A stretch of 21,606 nucleotides of DNA, taken from the NCBI GenBank assembly GCA_937934705.1, contig CALGYY010000220.1, positions 1-21,606 of the forward strand, written 5' to 3'. Positions 14,377 through 21,606 of this stretch are shown piece by piece. Within the stretch, counting starts at the first letter, position 1; each line of letters starts with the position of its first letter. A program made the translations under genes and the position numbers. The DNA comes from an uncultured Bacteroidota bacterium. GTDB taxonomy: Bacteria > Bacteroidota > Bacteroidia > Bacteroidales > CAIWKO01. The notes beneath the pieces are model-generated. The model was not told where the DNA came from and did no database searches. It worked only from the letters and a program-made list of their open reading frames with translations.

Positions 14377-15891
14377 ATGATGAGAGCTAAGCTGGTTTTT
14401 TGTCTGACAGTGGTCGCCATGATGACCGCGCAGGCGCAGATGAACATTGACTGGGATGAGAATTATTATCTGAGCAGTCTGGCAACAAACGGCGGGTACG
14501 CCATGGTCAGTGCGGATGACGGGAGTGTGTACGTGCTGTCGGGCCGTCATAACGGCACCAATAATGACGGGCTTGTGATCAAGTATGGCAGCAGCGGTGG
14601 CCAAATATGGGCAAAGTCCATCAGTAACGGGGGAGAAGATTATCCCCTGGGAATTGATATTGATGCCGCAGGGAACATCTATGTCTGTTGTAATGTCGAT
14701 GCATCAGGCACCAACCAGATTCAGTGCAGGAAATACACCGCCTCAGGTACCTTAAGCTGGACGGAGAGTACCAGCGGAATAAGCGGAGCGACGGCAACAG
14801 CGATGAAGTTCAGCGGAACTGGATTATACGTAACGGGTTACAGTTACAGTTCAGCCGACGATGCCAATGTGCTTACCATTAAGTATGACACCGCAGGAAG
14901 TCTGCAGTGGTCAAGAAGTTATGATCAGAGCGGAAGCGTCAGCAATGATGTTGAAAAGGGCCTGGATATCGATATCCGGTCAGCCACTGATGAAATATAT
15001 GTTGTTGGAACGGCTTATATTCCGGATAGTGGTAATGTATCTCTCCTGATTAAGTACAATATTTCGGGCGTGTTGCAATGGGCAAAGGTCAACAATGAAT
15101 ACCCAAGCTTTTGGGAACGCGGCGAATCTGTCGCCGTTGGTGGTCTGGGGCTCAATTACGGGATCTACTATACGCACAATGTGGCCGGGCGTACTTATCT
15201 TTTAAAATATTCACCTACGGGAATTAAAGTATGGAAAGAGCTGATTTCAGACACTTTGCAATTTGGTAAAACCCAGTGTTATTTTCTGGGCGGGGATGTC
15301 TATGTATTGGCCTATGCTGATGGTGCGGGTAGTACATCTGAGGGTGCTTATTTGTTCAGATATGAAACAGACGGTGACTTAAAATGGATGAGGAAAACCG
15401 GAAGCGATTTTGACAACAGTACCTCAAGCTCGCTGCTGACGTATTCTGACGGATATCTCTATTCCGCGGATGGATTTGAGATTAAAACCATTGACACATC
15501 AAACGGGAACATACTTGATTCTTTTTTCCTGGTCACCGGTGTATGTCGCATGATAGAATCAAGAGATGACGGCATTCTGGTGACCGGCTTTAATTCCGGA
15601 GGGCCCTCTGCATACACAGCCTTATTGACTGTCACCTATGGCATCAGGGAGGGAAATGACAATATGGTTCACGTGTACCCGAATCCCAGTCACGACGGTG
15701 TATTTGTGATTGATAATCAGGCAGGCAGCCACCTCTGCGTTCTTTCGCTGAGCGGGCCGGTGCTCATGCAGAAACTAATGGATGAAGAGGGCCGGATCAA
15801 CTTATCCGCGTTCCCTGATGGCTTCTATATCTTATGTCTGAGGAATGAAGAGGGACTTGTTTCTTACAGCAAAGTACTGATTCAAAGGTAA
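14377..15891 (+). CDS. Secreted beta-propeller protein with T9SS sorting domain
   Basis: This 504-residue exported protein has no recognisable catalytic motif. A signal peptide (1-20, ending TAQA) is followed by seven or eight repeats of a G-x-x-Y-V ... L-I-K-Y-x-x-x-G-x-x-x-W pattern. Examples are VYVLSG...LVIKY...IWAK at 51-80, IYVVG...LLIKY...LQWAK at 207-237 and VYVLAY...YLFRY...LKWMRK at 308-340. This is the layout of an SBBP/delta-60-like beta-propeller. The C-terminus, from VYPNP at 433-437 to SYSKVLIQR, is a type A T9SS sorting domain that would be removed when the protein is exported or anchored to the surface. There is no Shine-Dalgarno; the leader is AT-rich. It follows the TPR/AraC regulator and an operator-like array. 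Confidence 0.85.
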   Translation: MMRAKLVFCLTVVAMMTAQAQMNIDWDENYYLSSLATNGGYAMVSADDGSVYVLSGRHNGTNNDGLVIKYGSSGGQIWAKSISNGGEDYPLGIDIDAAGNIYVCCNVDASGTNQIQCRKYTASGTLSWTESTSGISGATATAMKFSGTGLYVTGYSYSSADDANVLTIKYDTAGSLQWSRSYDQSGSVSNDVEKGLDIDIRSATDEIYVVGTAYIPDSGNVSLLIKYNISGVLQWAKVNNEYPSFWERGESVAVGGLGLNYGIYYTHNVAGRTYLLKYSPTGIKVWKELISDTLQFGKTQCYFLGGDVYVLAYADGAGSTSEGAYLFRYETDGDLKWMRKTGSDFDNSTSSSLLTYSDGYLYSADGFEIKTIDTSNGNILDSFFLVTGVCRMIESRDDGILVTGFNSGGPSAYTALLTVTYGIREGNDNMVHVYPNPSHDGVFVIDNQAGSHLCVLSLSGPVLMQKLMDEEGRINLSAFPDGFYILCLRNEEGLVSYSKVLIQR

Positions 15892-15913
15892 GAGCTTCAA
15901 AGGATGAAAAGAT

Positions 15914-15941
15914 GGGGTCAGCGGGCTTATCCGGTGACCCC
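15914..15941. terminator. Convergent terminator
   Basis: GGGGTCA (15914-15920) and TGACCCC (15935-15941) form a perfect 7-bp stem that can extend by CGG/CCG after one mismatch. TACTTTT follows on the plus strand and ATCTTTTC on the minus strand. It overlaps the last codons of the transglycosylase gene and can serve both convergent genes. Confidence 0.5.
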
Positions 15942-17309
15942 TACTTTTAATTTCTGTCCCGGATAAATGGCATTTCCTTTTAATCCGTTGAGACGGCGGA
16001 TCTCCTCCACACTGGCACCACGATACCGGTTGGCGATGCTCCACAGACTGTCGCCCTTCTGCACAGTATGATACACATACTTCGAATATGAAGGGGGTTT
16101 GCTTCCGGAGGTGGAAGTTTGGGTGGTGGTTGTTGTTTTTACTGTAGCCGGGTTCGTTGTTGTTGTTGTTTTGGTGGTGGCTGCCAGTGCGAGATCTTTT
16201 TGCTGCTGGAGTTCGGCATCACTCTTATAAGCATATATGGCTTCTGTATTATTGATAAAATCTGCCATATGTGTGCGGGGAAGTCTCAGCACATAGGGAG
16301 TCTCTTTTGAGGCAGGGATGATGCCTTTCTTGAAGGACGGATTTAAAAATTGCACTTGTTCGTAGGGGATACACAGGTAGGATGCGATCTGGTTGAAGCT
16401 GACACTTTTCGTAATGGTCACGGTGTCGACCTGCTCGAAGAAGAAGGCAGGAGCCATGGGATAGATGTTGTGTTCCGCCATATGATTCATGATGTAGCAG
16501 ACCCCGATGAAGGAGGGAACATAGTTTTGCGTTTCCGTGGGAAGATAAGGTCTGATGTTCCAATAGGTCACCCTTTGGGTGCTGTCGAGATTCGCGGCCC
16601 TGATGGCCCTGTTGATGGTTCCGCTGCCGGCATTGTAGGCGGCGAGAACGATCGCCCAGTCATGGTAGATCGCGTAGAGATCATTCATGTGCTGACAGGC
16701 CGCCACCGTAGATTTATAGGGATCGAAGCGGTCATCAACATAAGAAGTTACCTGAAGGTCATACATCTTTCCGGTATTCAGCATGAATTGCCAGAGTCCT
16801 GAAGCGCCAACGCGTGAGCGGGCGATGGGATTGAGTGCGGATTCGATGATAGCCAGGTATTTCATCTCCATGGGAACCCCGTGAATATCGAGTTGTTCCT
16901 CGAACATGGGGAAATACAACTCGGCCAGACCGGCCATACGGGCCGCCAGTTTTCTTTTCTTATAAGCGTAAAGCTCAATGTAGGCCTTCACCTGGTCATT
17001 GTAAACAAACTCAAAAGGAGAGTGAAGGTTCATCTGCTCAATCCTTGCACGGTAAACCGAATCCGGATAAACCGGAACCGAGTCTGCCGGATACTGATAT
17101 TTGTTCAGCTTTTTCACATCTGTGGTGAAATCTTCATTCATGAAGAATTTCAGGGTGGCCAGGCTGTCAAGCATGGCTACCACAGGGTCGTCCTCCCTGA
17201 AGGTACTGTCGCGATCCGTTTGTGCTGTGAGGGTCGAAGCAAATAATACCATCAGCAGCAGTAAGAATCCGGAAAAGGGTAGGGTCAATGCGGTTTTACG
17301 TGTTTTCAT
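15927..17309 (-). CDS. mltD: MltD-type membrane-bound lytic murein transglycosylase with LysM
   Basis: The product is a periplasmic enzyme that cleaves peptidoglycan glycan strands with formation of 1,6-anhydromuramic ends. Of 460 residues, 1-29 are a signal peptide. The SLT (goose-lysozyme-like) domain spans about 135-270. Its catalytic Glu is E156 in AIIESALNP, followed by SRVGASGLWQFM and AYNAG (224-228). A degenerate LysM-like segment lies at about 292-343. A Thr-rich low-complexity linker (378-400) leads to a good LysM domain at 411-457 (YHTVQKGDSLWSIANRY ... IYPGQKLKV) that should bind peptidoglycan. It has no lipobox, so membrane anchoring as in E. coli MltD is not supported; the symbol marks family, not identity. 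It is divergent from the AI-2E-family gene. Confidence 0.9.
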   Translation of the reverse strand: MKTRKTALTLPFSGFLLLLMVLFASTLTAQTDRDSTFREDDPVVAMLDSLATLKFFMNEDFTTDVKKLNKYQYPADSVPVYPDSVYRARIEQMNLHSPFEFVYNDQVKAYIELYAYKKRKLAARMAGLAELYFPMFEEQLDIHGVPMEMKYLAIIESALNPIARSRVGASGLWQFMLNTGKMYDLQVTSYVDDRFDPYKSTVAACQHMNDLYAIYHDWAIVLAAYNAGSGTINRAIRAANLDSTQRVTYWNIRPYLPTETQNYVPSFIGVCYIMNHMAEHNIYPMAPAFFFEQVDTVTITKSVSFNQIASYLCIPYEQVQFLNPSFKKGIIPASKETPYVLRLPRTHMADFINNTEAIYAYKSDAELQQQKDLALAATTKTTTTTNPATVKTTTTTQTSTSGSKPPSYSKYVYHTVQKGDSLWSIANRYRGASVEEIRRLNGLKGNAIYPGQKLKVGVTG

Positions 17310-17326
17310 GACTCTGCCGTTAGATA

Positions 17327-17354
17327 AAAATATAGATAATTCGATAATGCAAAA
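17327..17354 (-). promoter_or_regulatory. Transglycosylase promoter candidate
   Basis: The minus strand has TATATTTT at 17334-17327, one base off TAnnTTTG, 18 bases before the ATG. TTTTG lies at 17354-17350, but the spacer is only 15 bases, so the pair is imperfect. Confidence 0.4.
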
Positions 17355-17443
17355 TCGTCTTCCCGATTACAAAATTAGCAGTTTTGATGAATTGTGCAAA
17401 TTTTCATGTAACTTTTTCGAGGCCGGGATCCGATAAATTGTGA

Positions 17444-17451
17444 TAAATTTG
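17444..17451 (+). promoter_or_regulatory. -7 box of the AI-2E-family gene
   Basis: TAAATTTG matches TAnnTTTG exactly, 20 bases before ATG 17472. It is the second of two direct repeats GATAAATT (17432-17439 and 17442-17449). No clear -33 element is seen. Confidence 0.5.
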
Positions 17452-17471
17452 CCTGATTTAAAGCCTGCTAT

Positions 17472-18566
17472 ATGAACAACAAACGCCGCTGGTATATTGT
17501 GATCCCTGTGCTTATACTGCTGGGATTCCTGGCCTGGTATTTTTCCAATATCCTGATCTATATCCTGGTGGCCACCGTATTGTCACTGATCGGAAGAAGA
17601 CTGGTGCGTCTTCTGGACCGGATCAGGATCGGGCGTTTTCAATTTCCGCACACCCTGAGTGCACTCATCACCCTGCTGGTGATCTTCGGTGCCATAGGCG
17701 GGATTTTTGCCCTGGTCGTGCCGATGCTGATCAATCAGGCGGCTGAACTTTCCAATATCGACACCCAGGCCATTGTCGACACCTACCGGCCCCTGCTTGC
17801 GGAGTGGGATCAGTACCTGATCGAACATGGCATGATCGAGGGAGATCAGAGCCTTGAAACCATGATCGCCGAAAAGGTCTCTGAAATCGTCGGCAAGGTC
17901 AACGTTTCAGACATCCTCGGCTCACTCATCGATGTCACGGGCAGTGTATTCTGGGCTGTTTTCGCCATTGGTTTCATCACCTTTTTCTTCCTGAAGAATG
18001 AACGCATGCTGCTGAACGGCATCATGCTCTTTACCCCGCTTGATCTGCAGACAGAAATTAAACATGTATACATAAAAACGATCCGTTTATTGTCGCGCTA
18101 TTTCACCGGCCTCCTCCTTGATCTGACCATTGTCATCAGCCTGATCACCATCGGAATGTGGGCTTTCGGGATGGACAATGCACTGATGATCGGGATATTT
18201 GCGGGCATGATGAATGTGGTTCCCTATATCGGTCCGCTGATCGGCGCAGGAATCGCCCTGGTGATCGGACTGACCAGCAATATGGAGCCGGGCGTACTGG
18301 AAAACCTCCTGCCCATGGTGGCCAAGATACTGGGGGTACTGGTCGCCGTGAACCTGCTCGACGCCCTGCTGATACAGCCGACCATCTATTCAAACCGTGT
18401 GAAAGCCCATCCGCTGGAGATCTTCCTTGTGATCCTGATCTCTGGAAGTGCGGCCGGGATCGTGGGGATGATCCTGGCCATTCCCACCTATACCGTATTG
18501 CGTATCATCGGAAAAGAATTCTTCAGCAAATGGCGCTTCATACGTAAGATCACCGAAAAGATCTGA
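17472..18566 (+). CDS. AI-2E family transporter (PerM/YdiK type)
   Basis: This inner-membrane protein of 364 residues has about eight transmembrane segments. It belongs to a family that includes the AI-2 exporter TqsA, PerM and Na+/H+ antiporter-like members. Family landmarks include the soluble segment between the early helices (about 90-150), TFFFLKNE near 170-177 and NVVPYIGPLIG at 248-258. Further on come LLIQPTIYSNRV and HPLEIFLVIL at 313-322, then GIVGMILAIPTYT near 329-341. Substrate cannot be assigned; there is no luxS in the window. The ATG at 17472 follows a TAnnTTTG box. It is followed by a radical SAM gene after 6 bases, so the two are very likely one transcript. The family name should not be read as proof of AI-2 export. 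Confidence 0.9.
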   Translation: MNNKRRWYIVIPVLILLGFLAWYFSNILIYILVATVLSLIGRRLVRLLDRIRIGRFQFPHTLSALITLLVIFGAIGGIFALVVPMLINQAAELSNIDTQAIVDTYRPLLAEWDQYLIEHGMIEGDQSLETMIAEKVSEIVGKVNVSDILGSLIDVTGSVFWAVFAIGFITFFFLKNERMLLNGIMLFTPLDLQTEIKHVYIKTIRLLSRYFTGLLLDLTIVISLITIGMWAFGMDNALMIGIFAGMMNVVPYIGPLIGAGIALVIGLTSNMEPGVLENLLPMVAKILGVLVAVNLLDALLIQPTIYSNRVKAHPLEIFLVILISGSAAGIVGMILAIPTYTVLRIIGKEFFSKWRFIRKITEKI

Positions 18567-18572
18567 TGCCTG

Positions 18573-19580
18573 ATGGGCCGCATCCTCCTTTCTGACCTGC
18601 TTCAATTGGCATCAAGCCTGCGTCCGCGGCGGGTGCTGAATTATTTTTTGCTTATCCATGCTTATATTTTCGGCCGGGTGAGCGGAATCCCGCTGGTGTG
18701 GGCTCGTCCGCCCTTTGTCAGTATTGAACCCACAAACCGCTGCAATCTGAAGTGTACGGAATGTCCCGCAGGAAATGGTACCATGACGAGAGCCCGGGGA
18801 GATCTGGACCCTGAACTTTTCCGGCAGATCGTGGATGCTGTAGCCAATGATGCCATTTACCTGAATTTCTACTTCCAGGGTGAACCACTGCTGAATCCGC
18901 ATTTTTGTGATATGGTGAAATATGCCAGATCAAGGGCTTTGTACGTGACCACCTCGAGCAATGCGCATTTGCTGAGCGCCGAAATGGCGCTGAAGATCGT
19001 TGAGAGCGGACTCAGCCGCATCATCATTTCTTTCGACGGACCCGATCAGGCAAGCTATGAGACTTACCGCCACGGAGGAAACTGGACCTCTGTCATGCAG
19101 GGAGTGCGCCACCTGGTAGAAGCCCGGAAAGCTGCAAAATCAAGTCACCCCTTGATCGAACTTCAGTGCCTTCTTCTGCGAAGCAACGAAAACAGGCTGG
19201 ATGAGATCAGACAAGTGGCCAGGGAAACAGGGGCAGACCGTATCGTATTCAAGACGATTCAACTGCTGAAACCCGATCAACCCTCAGATCTGCTTCCGAT
19301 GCAAAAGGCATTTTCAAGGTATCTGCTAAATGCCGACGGCACACATGCCCTGAAACGGAGACCCCGAGCAGCATGCCGGCGGGCCTTTACCACAGCCGTT
19401 TTTACCTTCGATGCAAGGCTCGTCCCCTGCTGCTATGATAAAGATGCGGACTACGTGTTGGGTGACCTGAAAACCTCGTCTTTTCTTTCGGCATGGAAAG
19501 GAGAGAAGCGCCTCTCATTCCTGAAAACCCTGCTCAGAAAACGATCAGACATCGGGATGTGCTGCAATTGCGGGGATTGA
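18573..19580 (+). CDS. Radical SAM protein with SPASM-like C-terminus
   Basis: This is a putative S-adenosylmethionine radical enzyme of 335 residues. The SAM-cluster motif CNLKCTEC gives ligands C57, C61 and C64. It is followed by FQGEPLLNP (100-109), the counterpart of the GGEP segment, and SFDGPDQASYE at 153-163. The C-terminus has a SPASM/twitch-like cysteine set: C268, C286-C287, C330-C331 and C333, with VPCCYDKDADYVLGDL as the recognisable core. It ends two residues after the last Cys, in CNCGD, so a full two-cluster SPASM is uncertain. Related enzymes modify peptides, sugars or cofactors. No precursor-peptide ORF is evident next to it. It sits 6 bases behind the AI-2E-family gene, suggesting a shared operon. 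Substrate unknown. Confidence 0.88.
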   Translation: MGRILLSDLLQLASSLRPRRVLNYFLLIHAYIFGRVSGIPLVWARPPFVSIEPTNRCNLKCTECPAGNGTMTRARGDLDPELFRQIVDAVANDAIYLNFYFQGEPLLNPHFCDMVKYARSRALYVTTSSNAHLLSAEMALKIVESGLSRIIISFDGPDQASYETYRHGGNWTSVMQGVRHLVEARKAAKSSHPLIELQCLLLRSNENRLDEIRQVARETGADRIVFKTIQLLKPDQPSDLLPMQKAFSRYLLNADGTHALKRRPRAACRRAFTTAVFTFDARLVPCCYDKDADYVLGDLKTSSFLSAWKGEKRLSFLKTLLRKRSDIGMCCNCGD

Positions 19581-19615
19581 AAAGCCCGCCGGAAGCGGTT
19601 CTGCCGGAAGAATAA

Positions 19616-19651
19616 TTTTTTCCATTCAGATAAATACATGTATTAACTTTG
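19616..19651 (+). promoter_or_regulatory. Metallophosphoesterase promoter with embedded palindrome
   Basis: TAACTTTG at 19644-19651 matches the TAnnTTTG box exactly, and a T-run at 19616-19621 lies 22 bases upstream. Between them, and touching the -7 box, is the perfect 12-bp palindrome AATACATGTATT (19633-19644), a likely site for a repressor. The leader to ATG 19705 is about 47 bases. The 124-base gap after the radical SAM gene has no other gene. Confidence 0.5.
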
Positions 19652-19704
19652 CAGAAAGAATCAGGCGTGATTGCAGCCTGAAGGAATCAATTGTTGTCCC
19701 GTTC

Positions 19705-20871
19705 ATGCGCAAAAGATCTATGGCGGTATTTCTGATCATCGTTCTGAGTATTTACTCACTCGTGAATATTTATCTGTTCATCCGCGGGTGGCAGGGACTG
19801 GAGGCACTGCCGTATCTGCGTCCTTATTACACCGCATTGTTTGTTGTTCTGTTTTTATCCTACATCATCGGAAGGATACTGATGAAGGTATCACCCGGGG
19901 TTTTCAGCGGGATCATGATGTGGACAGGCTCCTATTACATGGTCTTCATGCTGTATTTCTTCCTGCTCATAGTATTGTTCGACCTCTTTCGATTGCTAAA
20001 CCTGGGATTTCATTTCTTTCCCGCGTTTATCCTGGCTTCCTGGGCCCAATTCAAAGCCTTGACCTTCCTGATCTCCCTGATCCTGATCGGCGCGCTGGTC
20101 CTGGCAGGGAGCATTAATGCAGCCAGACCTGTTGTGCGCAAACTCAGCCTGCATATCGACAAACCGGCAGGCAAACTCACGGAACTGAAAATTGTCATGA
20201 TCTCCGACCTCCACCTGGGAGCCATCATCGGGAAAACGCGACTCGAAGGCATCATAGGGCAGGTGAATGAACTGAAACCCGATATAATCCTGCTGGCCGG
20301 GGATGTGATCGATGAGGATGTGGAGCCGGTGATGAAGCATAATCTCGGCCCAATGCTCAGGGAATTCAGATCGAAATACGGGGTTTATGCTGTTCCGGGA
20401 AATCATGAATATATCGGAGGTGCGGAACGTTGTATCGCCTATCTGCAGGAAAACGGTGTTAAGGTTTTGCGCGACAGCACCACAAGGATTGACAGTTCTT
20501 TTCTGCTGGTGGGGCGCGACGATCGGGATCGTCCGCGTTTTGCCGGTGGGACAAGGGCTGAGCTCAGCGTTTTGCTGGAGGAGGAAGACCATTCGCAACC
20601 GATCATTCTGATGGATCATCAACCTTTCAGCTTTGATAAAGCGGTGGAAGCCGGTGTTGATCTGCAGTTTTCCGGACACACCCATGCCGGTCAGATCTGG
20701 CCGCTGAATTATATCACAGCGGCAATTTATGAAGTGGATCATGGCTATCTGAAAAAAGGGAATACCCACTTCTATGTGTCCAACGGTATCGGCACCTGGG
20801 GCCCACCTGTCAGAATCGGTAACCGCCCTGAAATCGTTGAGGTTCATCTTACTTTCAGCCAGCAGCAATAG
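19705..20871 (+). CDS. Membrane-anchored metallophosphoesterase
   Basis: The 388-residue protein has an N-terminal membrane domain of about four helices (roughly 5-27, 42-60, 66-95, 115-138). A calcineurin-like phosphoesterase domain follows. The metal-binding motifs are in order: SDLHLG (D168, H170), AGD (D200), GNHE (N233, H234), MDHQP (H305) and GHTHAG (H325, H327). This resembles the YkuE/YaeI-type group, some of which act on lipid or nucleotide phosphates; the substrate is not shown. The active site should face one side of the inner membrane, but orientation cannot be settled from sequence. The last residues, FSQQQ, are encoded by CAG/CAA codons that are also the first word of the downstream repeat region, so the native C-terminus may have been altered. 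Confidence 0.88.
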   Translation: MRKRSMAVFLIIVLSIYSLVNIYLFIRGWQGLEALPYLRPYYTALFVVLFLSYIIGRILMKVSPGVFSGIMMWTGSYYMVFMLYFFLLIVLFDLFRLLNLGFHFFPAFILASWAQFKALTFLISLILIGALVLAGSINAARPVVRKLSLHIDKPAGKLTELKIVMISDLHLGAIIGKTRLEGIIGQVNELKPDIILLAGDVIDEDVEPVMKHNLGPMLREFRSKYGVYAVPGNHEYIGGAERCIAYLQENGVKVLRDSTTRIDSSFLLVGRDDRDRPRFAGGTRAELSVLLEEEDHSQPIILMDHQPFSFDKAVEAGVDLQFSGHTHAGQIWPLNYITAAIYEVDHGYLKKGNTHFYVSNGIGTWGPPVRIGNRPEIVEVHLTFSQQQ

Positions 20872-20906
20872 CAGTCAACAGCAATCAGCAATCAGTCATC
20901 AGTGAG
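20863..20906. repeat. CAGCAAT-type heptamer array
   Basis: The words CAGCAAT, (AG), CAGTCAA, CAGCAAT, CAGCAAT, CAGTCAT and CAGTGAG follow each other. The array begins within the last codons of the metallophosphoesterase gene and contains its stop. Confidence 0.75.
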
Positions 20907-20949
20907 TTTTCAGTGGATTCAGCCGTAGTGATACTTTATCACTTCGGCG

Positions 20950-21545
20950 TTCGACATTCGGAACCTGATATTAGATATTGGATATTGGATATTGGATATT
21001 GTGTTCTATCACATTAGATAATGTATCGGAGTACCGGAGTATCGAAGTACGCCCGGACTTTTGACTTTATGACCTTATGACTTTCGACTTTTCGACGCTT
21101 CATCACTTCCTCACTTCCTCACTTCCTCACTTCCTCACTTCATCACCCGTCACCCGTCACCCGTCACTTCGACATTCAAAACCAGATATTGGATATTAGA
21201 TATTGGGGGCGATCTGGTGAGATAGAGTAGCAGGGTATCGGAGTAACGGAGTATCGGAGTATCGGAGTACGCCCGGACTTATGACTTTCGACGCTTCATC
21301 ACTTCGTCACCCGTCACCCGTCACCCGTCACCCGGTTACCCGGTTACCCGGTTACTTCGACATTCAACACACGATATTGGATATTAGATATTAGGGGCGA
21401 TCTGGTGAGATAGAGTAACGGGGTAACGGAGTATCGGGGTATCGGAGTACGCCCGGACTTTTGGACCTTATGACTTTTGGACTTTCGACCACTTCATCAC
21501 TCCATCACTCCATCACTCCATCACTTCATCACTCCATCACCCCGA
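20950..21545. repeat. Three-unit mosaic of 7- and 8-base tandem words
   Basis: Three units start with TTCGACATTC at 20950, 21168 and 21356. Each unit then runs through the same order of word arrays. First is GATATTG/GATATTA heptamers (five in unit 1 at 20967-21001; shorter in units 2 and 3). Next is a GAGTATCG/GAGTAACG octamer array ending in GTACGCCCGGACTT (ending 21060, 21280 and 21460). GACTTTTG/GACTTTCG-like words follow. Last come TCAC-type arrays: TCACTTCC octamers and TCACCCG heptamers in unit 1, TCACCCG and GTTACCCG in unit 2, TCACTCCA octamers in unit 3. Units 2 and 3 also share GGGGCGATCTGGTGAGATAG almost unchanged. Mixed 7- and 8-base periods break any reading frame, so it is non-coding. 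Confidence 0.9.
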
Positions 21546-21606
21546 CACCTTCCACAGAAAAATTTTCACCTTCTTTGATAAAATTCACCTTTCACGAATA
21601 AATTTT
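21546..21606. other. AT-rich window end after the repeat mosaic
   Basis: The last 60 bases leave the word arrays and become AT-rich. They could be the leader of a gene beyond the window. No ORF or clear promoter box is supported. Confidence 0.4.

Noticed and set aside
19565..19622. Terminator after the radical SAM gene
   Set aside because: CCGC/GCGG and CCGG/CCGG pairings near 19585-19610 are short and compete with each other. The T-run at 19616 is more than a few bases away and better explained as a promoter element, so no firm hairpin could be placed.
19996..20868. Minus-strand frame of 290 codons opposite the metallophosphoesterase
   Set aside because: It is antisense to a gene with all metal-binding motifs. 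The translation is rich in His, Gln and Arg and shows no recognisable fold.
20950..21545. CRISPR array
   Set aside because: The repeats are 7-8 bases with no unique spacers of constant length, the larger units vary in length, and no cas gene is nearby.
20950..21545. Repeat-protein coding region
   Set aside because: 7- and 8-base periods alternate, so no frame stays open; no ORF of useful length crosses the region on either strand.

Overview
The window comes from a member of the Bacteroidota, most likely an uncultured or environmental Bacteroidales/Marinilabiliales-type lineage. Four things point there. Eight transcription units carry a TAnnTTTG-type -7 box, and some also have a TTG/TTTG box about 20 bases upstream. 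Starts mostly lack strong Shine-Dalgarno sequences. One gene ends in a type IX secretion (T9SS) sorting domain. The era-der gene pair and a TPR-membrane-AraC regulator are also typical. No phage, insertion sequence or CRISPR array is visible. Most genes are housekeeping or envelope functions; the unusual material is in the non-coding parts.

Layout. 1-2400: the ribosome-assembly GTPases era and der (+). 2400-2986: a gene-poor stretch with one probable 36-residue membrane microprotein gene, which has its own promoter, and a strong convergent terminator. 2987-7256 (-): a potassium-uptake operon trkA-trkH-trkH with two different TrkH pore subunits behind one TrkA. 7347-7724 (-): a small lipoprotein. 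7806-11834 (+): dnaG, an old-yellow-enzyme flavoprotein and a short-chain dehydrogenase in one tight operon. 11856-12406 (-): a tRNA-Thr(CGU) with its own promoter and terminator, followed by a two-helix membrane protein. 12509-15891 (+): a membrane-spanning TPR/AraC regulator, then a T9SS-secreted beta-propeller protein with an operator-like array of half-sites before its promoter. 15927-17309 (-): an MltD-type lytic transglycosylase with LysM. 17472-19580 (+): an AI-2E-family transporter and a radical SAM/SPASM enzyme. 19705-20871 (+): a membrane-anchored metallophosphoesterase.

20863-21545 is a non-coding mosaic of 7- and 8-base tandem words arranged in three larger units of about 180-220 bases. 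Some word arrays are reverse complements of others, so the region could fold into long imperfect hairpins. This is the strongest unexplained signal in the window. Its first words begin inside the last codons of the metallophosphoesterase gene.

How the genes work together: era/der serve ribosome biogenesis, trkA/trkH serve K+ homeostasis, dnaG serves replication, and the transglycosylase serves cell-wall turnover. The OYE/SDR pair looks like two steps on a shared carbonyl or enone substrate. The regulator/T9SS pair may be a sensor and its target, but that is inference from adjacency.
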